Positions 1 to 6,004 of a stretch of 8,645 nucleotides of DNA are shown piece by piece. The translations under genes were made by a program, and so were the position numbers. The stretch covers positions 1-8,645 of the forward strand of contig JAGGWA010000159.1 of the NCBI GenBank assembly GCA_021157745.1, read 5' to 3'. Source of the DNA: Thermoplasmata archaeon. Its GTDB lineage: Archaea > Thermoplasmatota > E2 > UBA202 > JdFR-43. How positions within the stretch are numbered: position 1 is the stretch's first letter; each line of letters opens with the position of its first letter. Below the pieces are notes generated by a model. The model was not told where the DNA came from. It saw only the letters and a program-made list of their open reading frames with translations, and ran no database searches.

Positions 1-371
1 TCCACATTTTCAAGCCCAATTGAAAAAGCAATCTTTGTTAAGTTAAGGTTTCCATGCAGGTTGGCGGAAGCCACTATATTCTGTATCTCTATTTTTGGCT
101 TCCTCAGAACCTTGAAACCTTTCTTGCTCAGTATATCGCATAGCGTATAGATTGCTTTTCTCACATTCTCAATGTTTTTTGCTCCTGTGCAAACAACCTT
201 TCCACTCTTAAATAACAAAAAAGCTGCTTTTGGCTCATCAATGTGGAACACAAGCCCTGGAAATAAGTTGGGGCGGTAGCTCGTGTTTGGCAATGCTTTC
301 GCTATCTCATTCAAGTCAAGCTTTTTCGCTATATACGTTGTTGCAACCATATTTTGAATTTCTACGTCCAT
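1..371 (-). CDS. tbp: TATA-binding protein (TBP), C-terminal part cut off by the window edge
   Basis: General transcription factor that binds the promoter TATA box and recruits TFB and RNA polymerase. The first 123 residues are visible, read from the ATG at 371. Repeat 1 begins VEIQNMVATT and contains FPGLVFHID and FLLFKSGKVVCTGAK. The start of repeat 2 follows (IEIQNIVASANL, about residues 95-106). The two-repeat saddle and the Phe-containing stirrups are diagnostic of TBP. Archaeal TBPs are usually about 180-190 residues, so roughly 60 are missing off the left edge. A BRE/TATA-like element (aaaaagatttatct) lies about 25 nt upstream of the ATG with no Shine-Dalgarno sequence, so the message is probably leaderless. 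The gene diverges from the cinA-rtcA operon. The identification is firm; whether the genome holds other TBP copies cannot be seen. Confidence 0.95.
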   Translation of the reverse strand, partial: MDVEIQNMVATTYIAKKLDLNEIAKALPNTSYRPNLFPGLVFHIDEPKAAFLLFKSGKVVCTGAKNIENVRKAIYTLCDILSKKGFKVLRKPKIEIQNIVASANLHGNLNLTKIAFSIGLENV

Positions 372-392
372 ATAGTGAATAATAAAGGTAGA

Positions 393-406
393 AGATAAAT
401 CTTTTT
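393..406 (-). promoter_or_regulatory. BRE/TATA promoter of tbp
   Basis: On the minus strand this reads aaaaagatttatct: a purine-rich BRE-like block followed by an AT-rich TATA element. The TATA centre is about 25 nt upstream of the tbp ATG at 371. That is the normal archaeal TATA-to-start distance, so transcription would begin at or next to the start codon. Assigned by spacing and composition only. Confidence 0.55.
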
Positions 407-424
407 GTTGTTTTTTCAAAATCG

Positions 425-438
425 GAACGATTTTATTT
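425..438 (+). promoter_or_regulatory. TATA-like promoter of the cinA-rtcA-phosphoesterase operon
   Basis: The sequence gaacgattttattt has a purine-rich upstream part (BRE-like) and a TTTTATTT core. The core is centred about 23 nt before the ATG at 458. There is no ribosome-binding site in front of that ATG, so a leaderless transcript is likely. It shares an 86-bp intergenic space with the tbp promoter on the other strand. Confidence 0.5.
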
Positions 439-457
439 CTGAAGGCAATATACAATC

Positions 458-919
458 ATGATTGAGGAAATTGCAAGGCTGCTTAAAGAAAAAAAGCTTA
501 CCATAGCGACAGCAGAATCATGTACAGGTGGTTTGCTGGCGCATTTGCTAACCAATGTTCCAGGAAGCTCGGAATATTATAAAGGAGGGGTCATCGCTTA
601 TAGCAATGAAGCAAAGATTTGCATGTTGCATGTGAGAAGGGCGACAATAGAAAAATATGGTGCCGTTTCAGAACAAACTGCATATGAAATGGCAGATGAA
701 GCAAAAAGAAAATTTGATGCAGATTTGGCCATTTCCACAACTGGCGTCGCGGGCCCAACAGGAAGTGAGAAAAAACCTGTGGGCTTGGTTTATATAGGAT
801 TTGCAAATCCTTATGGGATAGAAGTAAAAAAATACAAATTCGAGGGAGACAGGCTTCAAAATAAGCAACAGTTTGCCGATGCAGCATTAAAAATTTTGCT
901 CGATTTTCTGATAAAATGA
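458..919 (+). CDS. cinA: CinA C-terminal-domain protein, probable nicotinamide-nucleotide amidase (PncC type)
   Basis: Stand-alone CinA C-terminal domain of 153 residues, the usual size for PncC-like enzymes that deamidate NMN to nicotinate mononucleotide in pyridine-nucleotide recycling. Visible signatures are TAESCTGG (18-25, with the conserved Ser21), YSNEAK (48-53), YGAVSEQT (67-74), TGVAGPTGS (95-103) and PVGLVYIG (107-114). The glycine-rich loop before KPVG seems one residue shorter than the common GPxGGxxxKPVG form. No N-terminal CinA/MoeA-like domain is present. The ATG at 458 is supported by a TATA-like element about 23 nt upstream. It is first in an operon; its TGA overlaps the rtcA start as ATGA. 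Family assignment is firm. The deamidase activity comes from family knowledge, and the protein could be a divergent member with another role. The gene symbol names the domain family, not a full-length CinA. Confidence 0.88.
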   Translation: MIEEIARLLKEKKLTIATAESCTGGLLAHLLTNVPGSSEYYKGGVIAYSNEAKICMLHVRRATIEKYGAVSEQTAYEMADEAKRKFDADLAISTTGVAGPTGSEKKPVGLVYIGFANPYGIEVKKYKFEGDRLQNKQQFADAALKILLDFLIK

Positions 920-1914
920 TAGCCATAGATGGAAGCTACGGCGAGGGCGGCGGGCAGATATTGCGCATGGCTGTCGCCTTGGCTGCCCTGACCGGCAAGA
1001 GCATTAGGGTATACAATATAAGAGCTGGTCGCCCCAATCCAGGGCTCAAAAATCAGCATATCACCGCCATAAATGCCGTCGCCAAACTATGCAATGCAAA
1101 GACGAGAGGCGTTGCTGTTGGCTCAAGCTCCATAGAATTTCATCCAGGAAAAATAAAAGGTGGTGATTATGTTTTTGATGTTGGGACAGCAGGTAGCGTT
1201 ACACTCGTTATGCAGGCATGTTTGCTTCCAGCCCTGATGGCAGAAGAAGAGACACATTTTAAAATAAGAGGAGGAACAGATGTAAAATGGGCTCCACCGT
1301 GGGACTATTTCCAGAATGTTTTTTTAAAGTTGCTTGAAAAAATGGGTTGCTACATCGATGCCTATTTGAATCAGCGTGGCTATTATCCTGCAGGTGGAGG
1401 CGAGATAGAAGTATATGTTGAGCCATGTGAGTTGCAAAGCATTGAGTTCAATGAAAAAGTGGAAAAGATAAAAGGAATAGTAAACATTGCAAATTTGCCA
1501 TCCAACATTGCAGAAAGGATTGAAAAAGCAGCGATGGAAGAGTTAAGAAAGCATGATATGGATGCAGATATAGCCATAGAGGAAACAAGCGCCAAAAGTG
1601 CAGGAGTTGGAATAGTTTTATGGAGTGAGCCAAAGGTGCTTGGCTCTGATTGTTTAGGGGAACGAGGCAAACCTGCAGAAGAAGTTGGAAAGGAAGCAGC
1701 AACCAAGTTAATTCAGGAGATAAAAAGCAATGCCGACTTGGATGAAAAAGCTGTTGACCAGCTTTTGCCTTACCTTGCCATGACGGGAGGAAAGTTTAAG
1801 GCTCGTAACATAACAAAGCATGCTGAAACGGAGATGTGGCTGCTGAAGAAATTTATAGATGTCGATTTTAAAATTAAAAAGAATGGATTGTATCTGGTGG
1901 AGGTGGTAAAATGA
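916..1914 (+). CDS. rtcA: RNA 3'-terminal phosphate cyclase RtcA
   Basis: Converts RNA 3'-phosphate ends to 2',3'-cyclic phosphates using ATP, through an adenylated-histidine intermediate. The 332-residue length is normal for the family (E. coli about 338). Signatures are DGSYGEGGGQILR (5-17), IRAGRPNPGLKNQH (35-48), KGGDYVFDVGTAGS (81-94) and RGYYPAGGGEI (154-164). His302 in the C-terminal KHAETEMW segment aligns with the catalytic histidine of E. coli RtcA (SHLTTN motif). The start overlaps the upstream stop as ATGA and has no clear Shine-Dalgarno sequence, so it likely relies on translational coupling. Its own stop overlaps the phosphoesterase start the same way. No RtcB ligase or RtcR-type regulator is in the window. 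All key motifs are present, so an active cyclase is expected. Confidence 0.95.
   Translation: MIAIDGSYGEGGGQILRMAVALAALTGKSIRVYNIRAGRPNPGLKNQHITAINAVAKLCNAKTRGVAVGSSSIEFHPGKIKGGDYVFDVGTAGSVTLVMQACLLPALMAEEETHFKIRGGTDVKWAPPWDYFQNVFLKLLEKMGCYIDAYLNQRGYYPAGGGEIEVYVEPCELQSIEFNEKVEKIKGIVNIANLPSNIAERIEKAAMEELRKHDMDADIAIEETSAKSAGVGIVLWSEPKVLGSDCLGERGKPAEEVGKEAATKLIQEIKSNADLDEKAVDQLLPYLAMTGGKFKARNITKHAETEMWLLKKFIDVDFKIKKNGLYLVEVVK
1899..1905 (+). promoter_or_regulatory. Shine-Dalgarno sequence of the phosphoesterase gene
   Basis: GGAGGTG ends 5 nt before the ATG at 1911 and sits inside the last codons of rtcA. It is a strong match to the 16S anti-Shine-Dalgarno sequence. It shows that internal operon genes here can initiate with a ribosome-binding site, unlike the leaderless first gene. 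Confidence 0.75.
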
Positions 1915-2639
1915 GGATTGCACATGTATCGGATTTGCACATAACAGGAACAAACTTCGTTGAGCAATGGGGAGAGAATCTGATAAAAAAGCTGAACGAG
2001 ATAGAGCCAGATATTGTTGTGATAACAGGCGATTTGACAGATGATGGCTATGAATATGAATATGAAATTGTAAGAGAATATTTGGATAGAATAGAAGCGA
2101 GGAAAATAGTTGTCCCAGGAAATCATGATGCCAGGAATAAAGGTTATGAGATATTTGAAGAGGTTTTTGGAACGCGCTATCCATTTTATGAAGATTCAAA
2201 AGTTGCGATTCTTGGAATAGACTCAAGTGAGCCTGATCTCGACGACGGCCACATAGGAAGAGAAAATTATCCAATAATAGAAGAAAAGCTTGGAGGAAAA
2301 AATAAAATCAGGATACTCGCATTACATCATCACCTCATTCCAATACCTGGAACCGGAAGGGAAAGAAACATTCCAATAGATGCTGGCGACGTGCTGCAGC
2401 TTTGCAAAAATCTTGAGCTAAATTTCGTGCTCTCTGGTCACAAACACCTGCCCTGGATATGGAGGCTTGAGAAAACATATTACATCACGGCTGGCACCGC
2501 CACATCGCGCCGCCTTAAAGGCAAATCATATCCGTCTTTCAATGTTATAGAATTGAATGAAAAGACTGTGATCAAAGAGATTAATGTTGCAAATGGAAAT
2601 GAAAGAATAGTTAGAAAGATAGAGATAGACATTATCTGA
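1911..2639 (+). CDS. Calcineurin-like metallophosphoesterase (cAMP/GpdQ-type phosphodiesterase family)
   Basis: A 242-residue single-domain metallophosphoesterase with all dinuclear-metal motifs. These are SDLH (Asp8, His10), GDLTDDG (Asp41), GNHDAR (Asn71, His72), the histidine cluster LHHHL (139-141) and GHKH (176-179). The order and spacing resemble class III cyclic-nucleotide/GpdQ-like phosphodiesterases, not Mre11 nucleases or YfcE-type enzymes. The substrate cannot be read from sequence. No signal peptide or membrane segment is seen, so it is probably cytoplasmic. It overlaps rtcA by ATGA and has a strong ribosome-binding site, making it the last gene of the cinA-rtcA operon. Activity on 2',3'-cyclic phosphate RNA or nucleotides would fit the RtcA neighbour but is only a hypothesis. 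Its 3' end overlaps the convergent gene by 8 bp. Three copies of TATGAA at 2049-2066 encode a YEYEYE run. Confidence 0.88.
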   Translation: MRIAHVSDLHITGTNFVEQWGENLIKKLNEIEPDIVVITGDLTDDGYEYEYEIVREYLDRIEARKIVVPGNHDARNKGYEIFEEVFGTRYPFYEDSKVAILGIDSSEPDLDDGHIGRENYPIIEEKLGGKNKIRILALHHHLIPIPGTGRERNIPIDAGDVLQLCKNLELNFVLSGHKHLPWIWRLEKTYYITAGTATSRRLKGKSYPSFNVIELNEKTVIKEINVANGNERIVRKIEIDII

Positions 2640-2997
2640 CAGGCGTAATCGTTATTTTATCGCATTTTCCAATCAATGTGATGTATGTTCCTTCGTTGAA
2701 AAATCCTTTAAATCCGTATATTTCTATATATGCTCTCCATCCTCCTACAATATTGAATGCTTCTATCCCATTTTCATCAACTATGATAAAGATACCTGGC
2801 AAATGTGGATATCGAAAATCGTGCATAACAATTTTTCCATCATATTTTTCCACATGAAAATATGCATTTGTTATCACAATTAGGGTGGCATTCGAAAATT
2901 CTGCAGCGGGCTTAATATTTATCTCAGGAGCTGAATCTGCAAAATGAATATTTATAGATAGAATAAGCAAACAAACAATCACCAATCTTTTCAGCAT
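2632..2997 (-). CDS. Small probably exported protein of unknown function
   Basis: Not recognised. Read from the ATG at 2997 it is 121 residues. It starts MLKRLVIVCLLILSINIHFA: two basic residues, a hydrophobic core at about 5-18, then a small-residue stretch around ADSA (20-23) that could be a signal-peptidase site. The rest looks beta-rich (LIVITNAYFHVEKY, PGIFIIVDENG, AYIEIYGFKGFF, YITLIGK), with one cysteine at 102 and no obvious catalytic motif. The frame extends upstream to an ATG at 3036 that overlaps the flavoprotein stop as ATGA. The 2997 start is preferred because a clear BRE/TATA box ends 24 nt upstream and because it gives a standard signal peptide. The longer form would put Lys-Arg in the middle of the hydrophobic region. 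The gene may be transcribed alone and is convergent with the phosphoesterase gene. Confidence 0.65.
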   Translation of the reverse strand: MLKRLVIVCLLILSINIHFADSAPEINIKPAAEFSNATLIVITNAYFHVEKYDGKIVMHDFRYPHLPGIFIIVDENGIEAFNIVGGWRAYIEIYGFKGFFNEGTYITLIGKCDKITITPVR

Positions 2998-2998
2998 T

Positions 2999-3010
2999 AA
3001 AAATAAAAAA
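2999..3010 (-). terminator. Possible poly-U termination site after the ubiA-flavoprotein operon
   Basis: On the minus strand this is T6-A-T5, 23 nt after the flavoprotein stop codon and with no evident hairpin. Archaeal intrinsic termination often uses such U-tracts. The same bases lie between the TATA box and start codon of the next gene, so they could simply be AT-rich promoter DNA. Confidence 0.25.
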
Positions 3011-3020
3011 CATAGCGAGA

Positions 3021-3034
3021 TATATATACTTTTC
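3021..3034 (-). promoter_or_regulatory. BRE/TATA promoter of the small exported-protein gene
   Basis: The minus strand reads gaaaagtatatata: a purine-rich BRE followed by TATATATA, the clearest TATA box in the window. Its centre is about 27-28 nt upstream of the ATG at 2997, predicting a leaderless message. It overlaps the flavoprotein stop codon and would lie inside the coding sequence if the 3036 start were used, so it decides between the two starts. Confidence 0.65.
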
Positions 3035-4382
3035 ATTTCGATTTTAATTTTTTTAATTTTTCCTCTATAAGGCGTGCTGAATCGATGGCACAGTTTATTC
3101 CAATGCCTTTTGAATTCACGCTGTCTCCAGCAATGTAAAGATTTTTTATAGGTGTTGCAACGCTTGGCTTTTCATTATCTATTGTTTTAGCCACACCATC
3201 GAGATGCCATATTGCATTGTATATGCTCCACTCAACATGCTTTTTATAATCTGGCATCAGCTTCTCCATACTTTTATCTATTGCCTCAGCAAGCTCATCC
3301 CATTTTCTTTTATTCCTTGCCTCTTCTGGCGTGCATATCACATAGCTCTGAACAATATATTTTTTCTTTGGTGAAAGCAAGCCATGCTGAGATGCCATTT
3401 TAAAATCAATCATTCCTGCAAGTTCATTGCCAACAAATCCATCATTTTTTTCGAGAAAAACAAATGATTTGCCAAGCAATTTTTTATCAATTTCATTCAG
3501 AACATGATATGATACCATGCTTCCTGTTCCATACAAACTTTTTATTTTTTTAACCCATGAATTCTCAAAATGCTTTTCCTTAACAACTTTAAAGATATGC
3601 TGGACAGGCATGTTTAAAATGACTGCATCATATTCTTTCCCATCTATGCCAACAACGCTTCCATCATCTATATCAACATTCTTAACCTCATGTTCAAGAA
3701 AAATATTTCCTCCATTTTTTTGAATGTATGAGGCAAAAGCCTTAGAAATGCTTTTTAACCCGCCAACAGGATAAACAACAGGATGACCACCCATAAGTTC
3801 GCGTTGGGCAAAAAATGTTTCGCCTGCAGAGATTTTGCCCAAATCATTTACAGTTGTTATGAGACGAGGAAAAATTTTCAGCACAGTTTTGAGCTTTCCT
3901 TTCCCATATTTATCGATAGCTTCTTCCATACTCATCTTTTTCATTTCCTCTATTGTTTTTTTACGAGAGGTCATCAGCTGAATGATGCGGGGGAGCATTT
4001 TTAGTTTGTCGAGAGAGGAAAGCATCGGATAATCTATTTTGTCTCCTATATATCCGAGACGGGAGCCAATAAAATCAACGCTTGCATTTATCTCCTTTAA
4101 AGCTTTAACACATGCTCCTCTTTTTCCGCCCCCTATCAAATGAAAGCCCAGATCAATTTTGTATTCATTTCCATATATTTCATCCAAGCTAGGATATGCA
4201 AATGCATTGGCCATTTCAAATTTTGCAATGAGCTTGCGATAATTTTCCTCTATTCTTTCCATTGTCAGTGCTCTTCCTCCAAGCACGCTTTCCTTTTCAT
4301 ATATGTCAATGATGTGCTTTTCAACAAGCTTCGCCGCCGTAGCCAGCCCGCCTAAACCAGCGCCAACTATCGCAATCCTCAT
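3033..4382 (-). CDS. FAD-dependent oxidoreductase, CrtI/phytoene-desaturase-like
   Basis: Flavoprotein of 449 residues. An N-terminal dinucleotide-binding fold has GAGLGG (7-12), an acidic residue ending strand 2 (Glu29) and LGGRA (34-38). It also has DLGFHLIGGG (77-86), a substrate-domain YPVGGLKSI segment (204-212) and the C-terminal FAD motif NLYIAGDS (414-421). This layout matches the CrtI/phytoene-dehydrogenase-like superfamily. The features of archaeal geranylgeranyl reductases were not seen, so that label is not used. The start at 4382 is chosen because GGAG lies 8 nt upstream and the nucleotide-binding motif then begins at residue 3. A longer frame to 4442 would add 20 residues overlapping ubiA. 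The 2-bp gap to ubiA implies one operon and probably an isoprenoid substrate. The reaction (desaturation, saturation or isomerisation) is unknown. Confidence 0.82.
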   Translation of the reverse strand: MRIAIVGAGLGGLATAAKLVEKHIIDIYEKESVLGGRALTMERIEENYRKLIAKFEMANAFAYPSLDEIYGNEYKIDLGFHLIGGGKRGACVKALKEINASVDFIGSRLGYIGDKIDYPMLSSLDKLKMLPRIIQLMTSRKKTIEEMKKMSMEEAIDKYGKGKLKTVLKIFPRLITTVNDLGKISAGETFFAQRELMGGHPVVYPVGGLKSISKAFASYIQKNGGNIFLEHEVKNVDIDDGSVVGIDGKEYDAVILNMPVQHIFKVVKEKHFENSWVKKIKSLYGTGSMVSYHVLNEIDKKLLGKSFVFLEKNDGFVGNELAGMIDFKMASQHGLLSPKKKYIVQSYVICTPEEARNKRKWDELAEAIDKSMEKLMPDYKKHVEWSIYNAIWHLDGVAKTIDNEKPSVATPIKNLYIAGDSVNSKGIGINCAIDSARLIEEKLKKLKSK

Positions 4383-4384
4383 TT

Positions 4385-5383
4385 TCACATCTCCGGCTGG
4401 AATAATTTCACGCCCGTTAGAGGGGCAAATATGACATACCATATAATTGGAAAGACGGCAAGAAATATGGCAATGCTTCCAACCATGCTTACAAGCATAA
4501 TTGGAACGATTGAGTATCGCATGAAGGCAGCCAAACTTATATTTTTTCTTATTTCCTTTCTATCAAATCTTTTCATCGAAAGAAGTTTTATTTCAAGATA
4601 AAGCACGGCAAAAATTAAAATTAGGAGTATGGCGAGCTGCCATATTTCATATCTTAGCCCATATATGAATGGAATGGAAACGAGTATGGCGGAGAAAATT
4701 CTTATGGACATGCCAAAAGCCTTGAAATGCCATGGAATGTGTATAAAGCCTTTCTCGACTTTGACACCTGATGCAAGAGCTATATTTTTAACTCCCATAA
4801 TGAAATCGTGGTCAGCATCTTTTATACCGCCCTCAACGGCATTCATATGCAATGTTTGATCGAAGGTGAGCAGAAATATGATCCATGTTAGCAGGCTCGG
4901 CTTCGAAAATGAGAGAGCGCCAAATAAAAAAAGAAATGCCATCGAAATCGCAACCATAAAATCGCTCCCTATAATTTTCTTTCCATATAAATTGTATATG
5001 GTTCCAAGAATACCCGCTATGGAGATCGTTACTATTGCAGCAAATCTTAGCTCGTCTATTTCCTTTCCTTTAAACAGAATTGCCACAAAAAGAAAAGAAA
5101 GAATTACAGATAGAACGACAATTGCAACAGCATTTTTTTTAGAAACAGCACCACTAACCAGAGGTTTTCCTTTTAGCTCCTCAATCAACGAATCAAGCTC
5201 AACATCAGCATAGTCATTCAAAACGAAACCAAATATTGTCGCAAAAACACCTATTGCGAATAGCATTGCAAGATTATAAAAATCATATATGCCAACAGAA
5301 ATGGCTCCAAACACAGGTGGAATTGCCAAGCCGCCCAAGCCAGGAAGGCGAAGCAACTTTGCATACGCATGAAATTTTTTCAT
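4385..5383 (-). CDS. UbiA-family prenyltransferase (integral membrane)
   Basis: Transfers an isoprenyl chain to an acceptor, in the membrane. The 332-residue protein is highly hydrophobic with about eight or nine likely membrane segments. It carries both Asp-rich motifs: NDYADVELD (Asn56, Asp57, Asp60, Asp64) and KDADHD (Asp189, Asp193), which bind the Mg-diphosphate of the prenyl donor. An intervening YNLYGKK segment (130-136) also fits the family. Candidates include digeranylgeranylglyceryl phosphate synthase for ether lipids, quinone-ring prenyltransferases and lycopene-elongase-like enzymes; sequence alone does not choose. The C5-extension idea gains some weight because haloarchaeal lycopene elongase genes also sit beside a CrtI-like gene, but no other carotenoid gene is visible. 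The start is supported by a TATA box about 26 nt upstream and no Shine-Dalgarno sequence. It is first in a two-gene operon with the flavoprotein. Confidence 0.87.
   Translation of the reverse strand: MKKFHAYAKLLRLPGLGGLAIPPVFGAISVGIYDFYNLAMLFAIGVFATIFGFVLNDYADVELDSLIEELKGKPLVSGAVSKKNAVAIVVLSVILSFLFVAILFKGKEIDELRFAAIVTISIAGILGTIYNLYGKKIIGSDFMVAISMAFLFLFGALSFSKPSLLTWIIFLLTFDQTLHMNAVEGGIKDADHDFIMGVKNIALASGVKVEKGFIHIPWHFKAFGMSIRIFSAILVSIPFIYGLRYEIWQLAILLILIFAVLYLEIKLLSMKRFDRKEIRKNISLAAFMRYSIVPIMLVSMVGSIAIFLAVFPIIWYVIFAPLTGVKLFQPEM
4391..4394 (-). promoter_or_regulatory. Shine-Dalgarno site fixing the flavoprotein start
   Basis: GGAG on the minus strand, 8 nt before the ATG at 4382, inside the last codons of ubiA. 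It supports 4382 over the in-frame upstream ATG at 4442. Confidence 0.6.
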
Positions 5384-5402
5384 ACAATTTGGAAATTTTG
5401 CA

Positions 5403-5414
5403 GAATATATAAAG
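5403..5414 (-). promoter_or_regulatory. TATA promoter of the ubiA-flavoprotein operon
   Basis: The minus strand reads ctttatatattc, with TTTATATA centred about 26 nt upstream of the ATG at 5383. No ribosome-binding site precedes that ATG, so a leaderless transcript is expected. Confidence 0.6.
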
Positions 5415-5466
5415 TTGATTAAAAATGATGGACTGAGGCATGATGGCAGATAGCAAAATATAACAA

Positions 5467-5642
5467 ATGCTTGAAAAAGATGAATCCCTTAACAAGCTGA
5501 AAGTCTTTCAAAGAAGATTAGTAAACAGAATCACAGAAAAAAATTGTGGAAGTTGAAGGTTATTGACGGTAGAGCCAATTATAATGAAATAAAGCAAATA
5601 TCTGAAGAGATTATAAAGCATGCTGAAGTAATTTATGCGTAA
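5467..5642 (+). pseudogene. Possible frameshifted relic of a small gene
   Basis: The 260-bp spacer between ubiA and the cupin gene contains protein-like sequence split over two frames. An ATG at 5467 opens 29 codons (MLEKDESLNKLKVFQRRLVN...) ending at 5556. A second frame open from 5493 to 5642 gives a charged, helix-like C-terminus (VIDGRANYNEIKQISEEIIK...). The join would fall near an A7 run at 5537-5543. A further in-frame stop lies just before the ATG. The parts read together as about 58 residues of Lys/Glu-rich soluble protein, but I do not recognise a family. It could be a decayed gene tail, a tiny gene with a sequencing error in the homopolymer, or chance. Some of the spacer is also the ubiA promoter region. 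Confidence 0.3.
5537..5545 (-). terminator. Possible poly-U terminator of the cupin transcript
   Basis: The minus strand reads aattttttt, a T7 tract about 100 nt beyond the cupin stop codon. It is the longest T-run downstream of that gene and lies well before the ubiA promoter. No hairpin was found; archaeal termination need not have one. Confidence 0.25.
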
Positions 5643-5643
5643 A

Positions 5644-5985
5644 TTAATCCTTATACGGAATTATACACAAAAATTTCCATGGCTTGTTGGTGTTGTTACG
5701 ATACCAGTGTGGAACATCTGGCTCGATATAGAGAAAATCTCCCTCCTTCACCTCCTTTTCCTCATCGCAACATCCTATTATACCGCCTCCTTCCAAAATG
5801 AATATTTCATGTTCCCATGGATGCTGATGGCGTGGTATCTTTCCATCTGGCTCGATGGTGAACAAACGCATTGCGTAATTTGTGGCGCCATGCTCCTTGG
5901 TTATTAGCCATTGAATCCATGTGCCAACGGCTCCTTCCATATCAACTTTTTCTTTTTTCACATTATTTATGTTATTATGATACAT
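5644..5985 (-). CDS. Small single-domain cupin protein
   Basis: A 113-residue conserved-barrel (cupin 2) protein. Motif 1 is PRHQHPWEHEIFILEGGG, giving metal ligands His53, His55 and Glu60, with an extra His59. Motif 2 is GDFLYIEPDVPHWYRN with His93 as the fourth ligand. All four usual ligands are present, so it probably binds a divalent metal. Small cupins of this type range from sugar isomerases and dioxygenases to ligand sensors, and no substrate can be assigned. The N-terminal part (EGAVGTWIQWLITKEHGATNYAMRLFTI) fits an unextended cupin and supports the ATG at 5985. No signal peptide is seen. The gene is separated by 153 bp from adkA and 260 bp from ubiA, so it is probably monocistronic. 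Confidence 0.85.
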   Translation of the reverse strand: MYHNNINNVKKEKVDMEGAVGTWIQWLITKEHGATNYAMRLFTIEPDGKIPRHQHPWEHEIFILEGGGIIGCCDEEKEVKEGDFLYIEPDVPHWYRNNTNKPWKFLCIIPYKD

Positions 5986-6004
5986 GCTATGGTATTGTGT
6001 TTTG

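Noticed and set aside
2049..2066. Three tandem TATGAA copies
   Set aside because: They lie inside the phosphoesterase gene and encode an ordinary acidic Tyr-Glu helix segment; too short to be a functional repeat array.
1708..2274. Minus-strand open frame of 188 codons across rtcA and the phosphoesterase gene
   Set aside because: Antisense to two well-supported genes; its Leu/Phe/Ser/His-rich translation is typical of a shadow of AT-rich coding DNA.
3033..4382. Geranylgeranyl reductase for archaeal lipid saturation
   Set aside because: The size and FAD fold are compatible, but the motifs typical of that family were not seen and the pattern fits CrtI-like proteins better.
4383..4442. Longer N-terminus for the flavoprotein starting at 4442
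   Set aside because: The added 20 residues (beginning MVCHICPSNG) overlap ubiA and precede the nucleotide-binding motif, while a GGAG site sits 8 nt before the ATG at 4382.
5283..5495. Minus-strand frame of 70 codons overlapping the ubiA start
   Set aside because: It overlaps the ubiA N-terminus in another frame, covers the ubiA promoter, and shows no protein-like motif.
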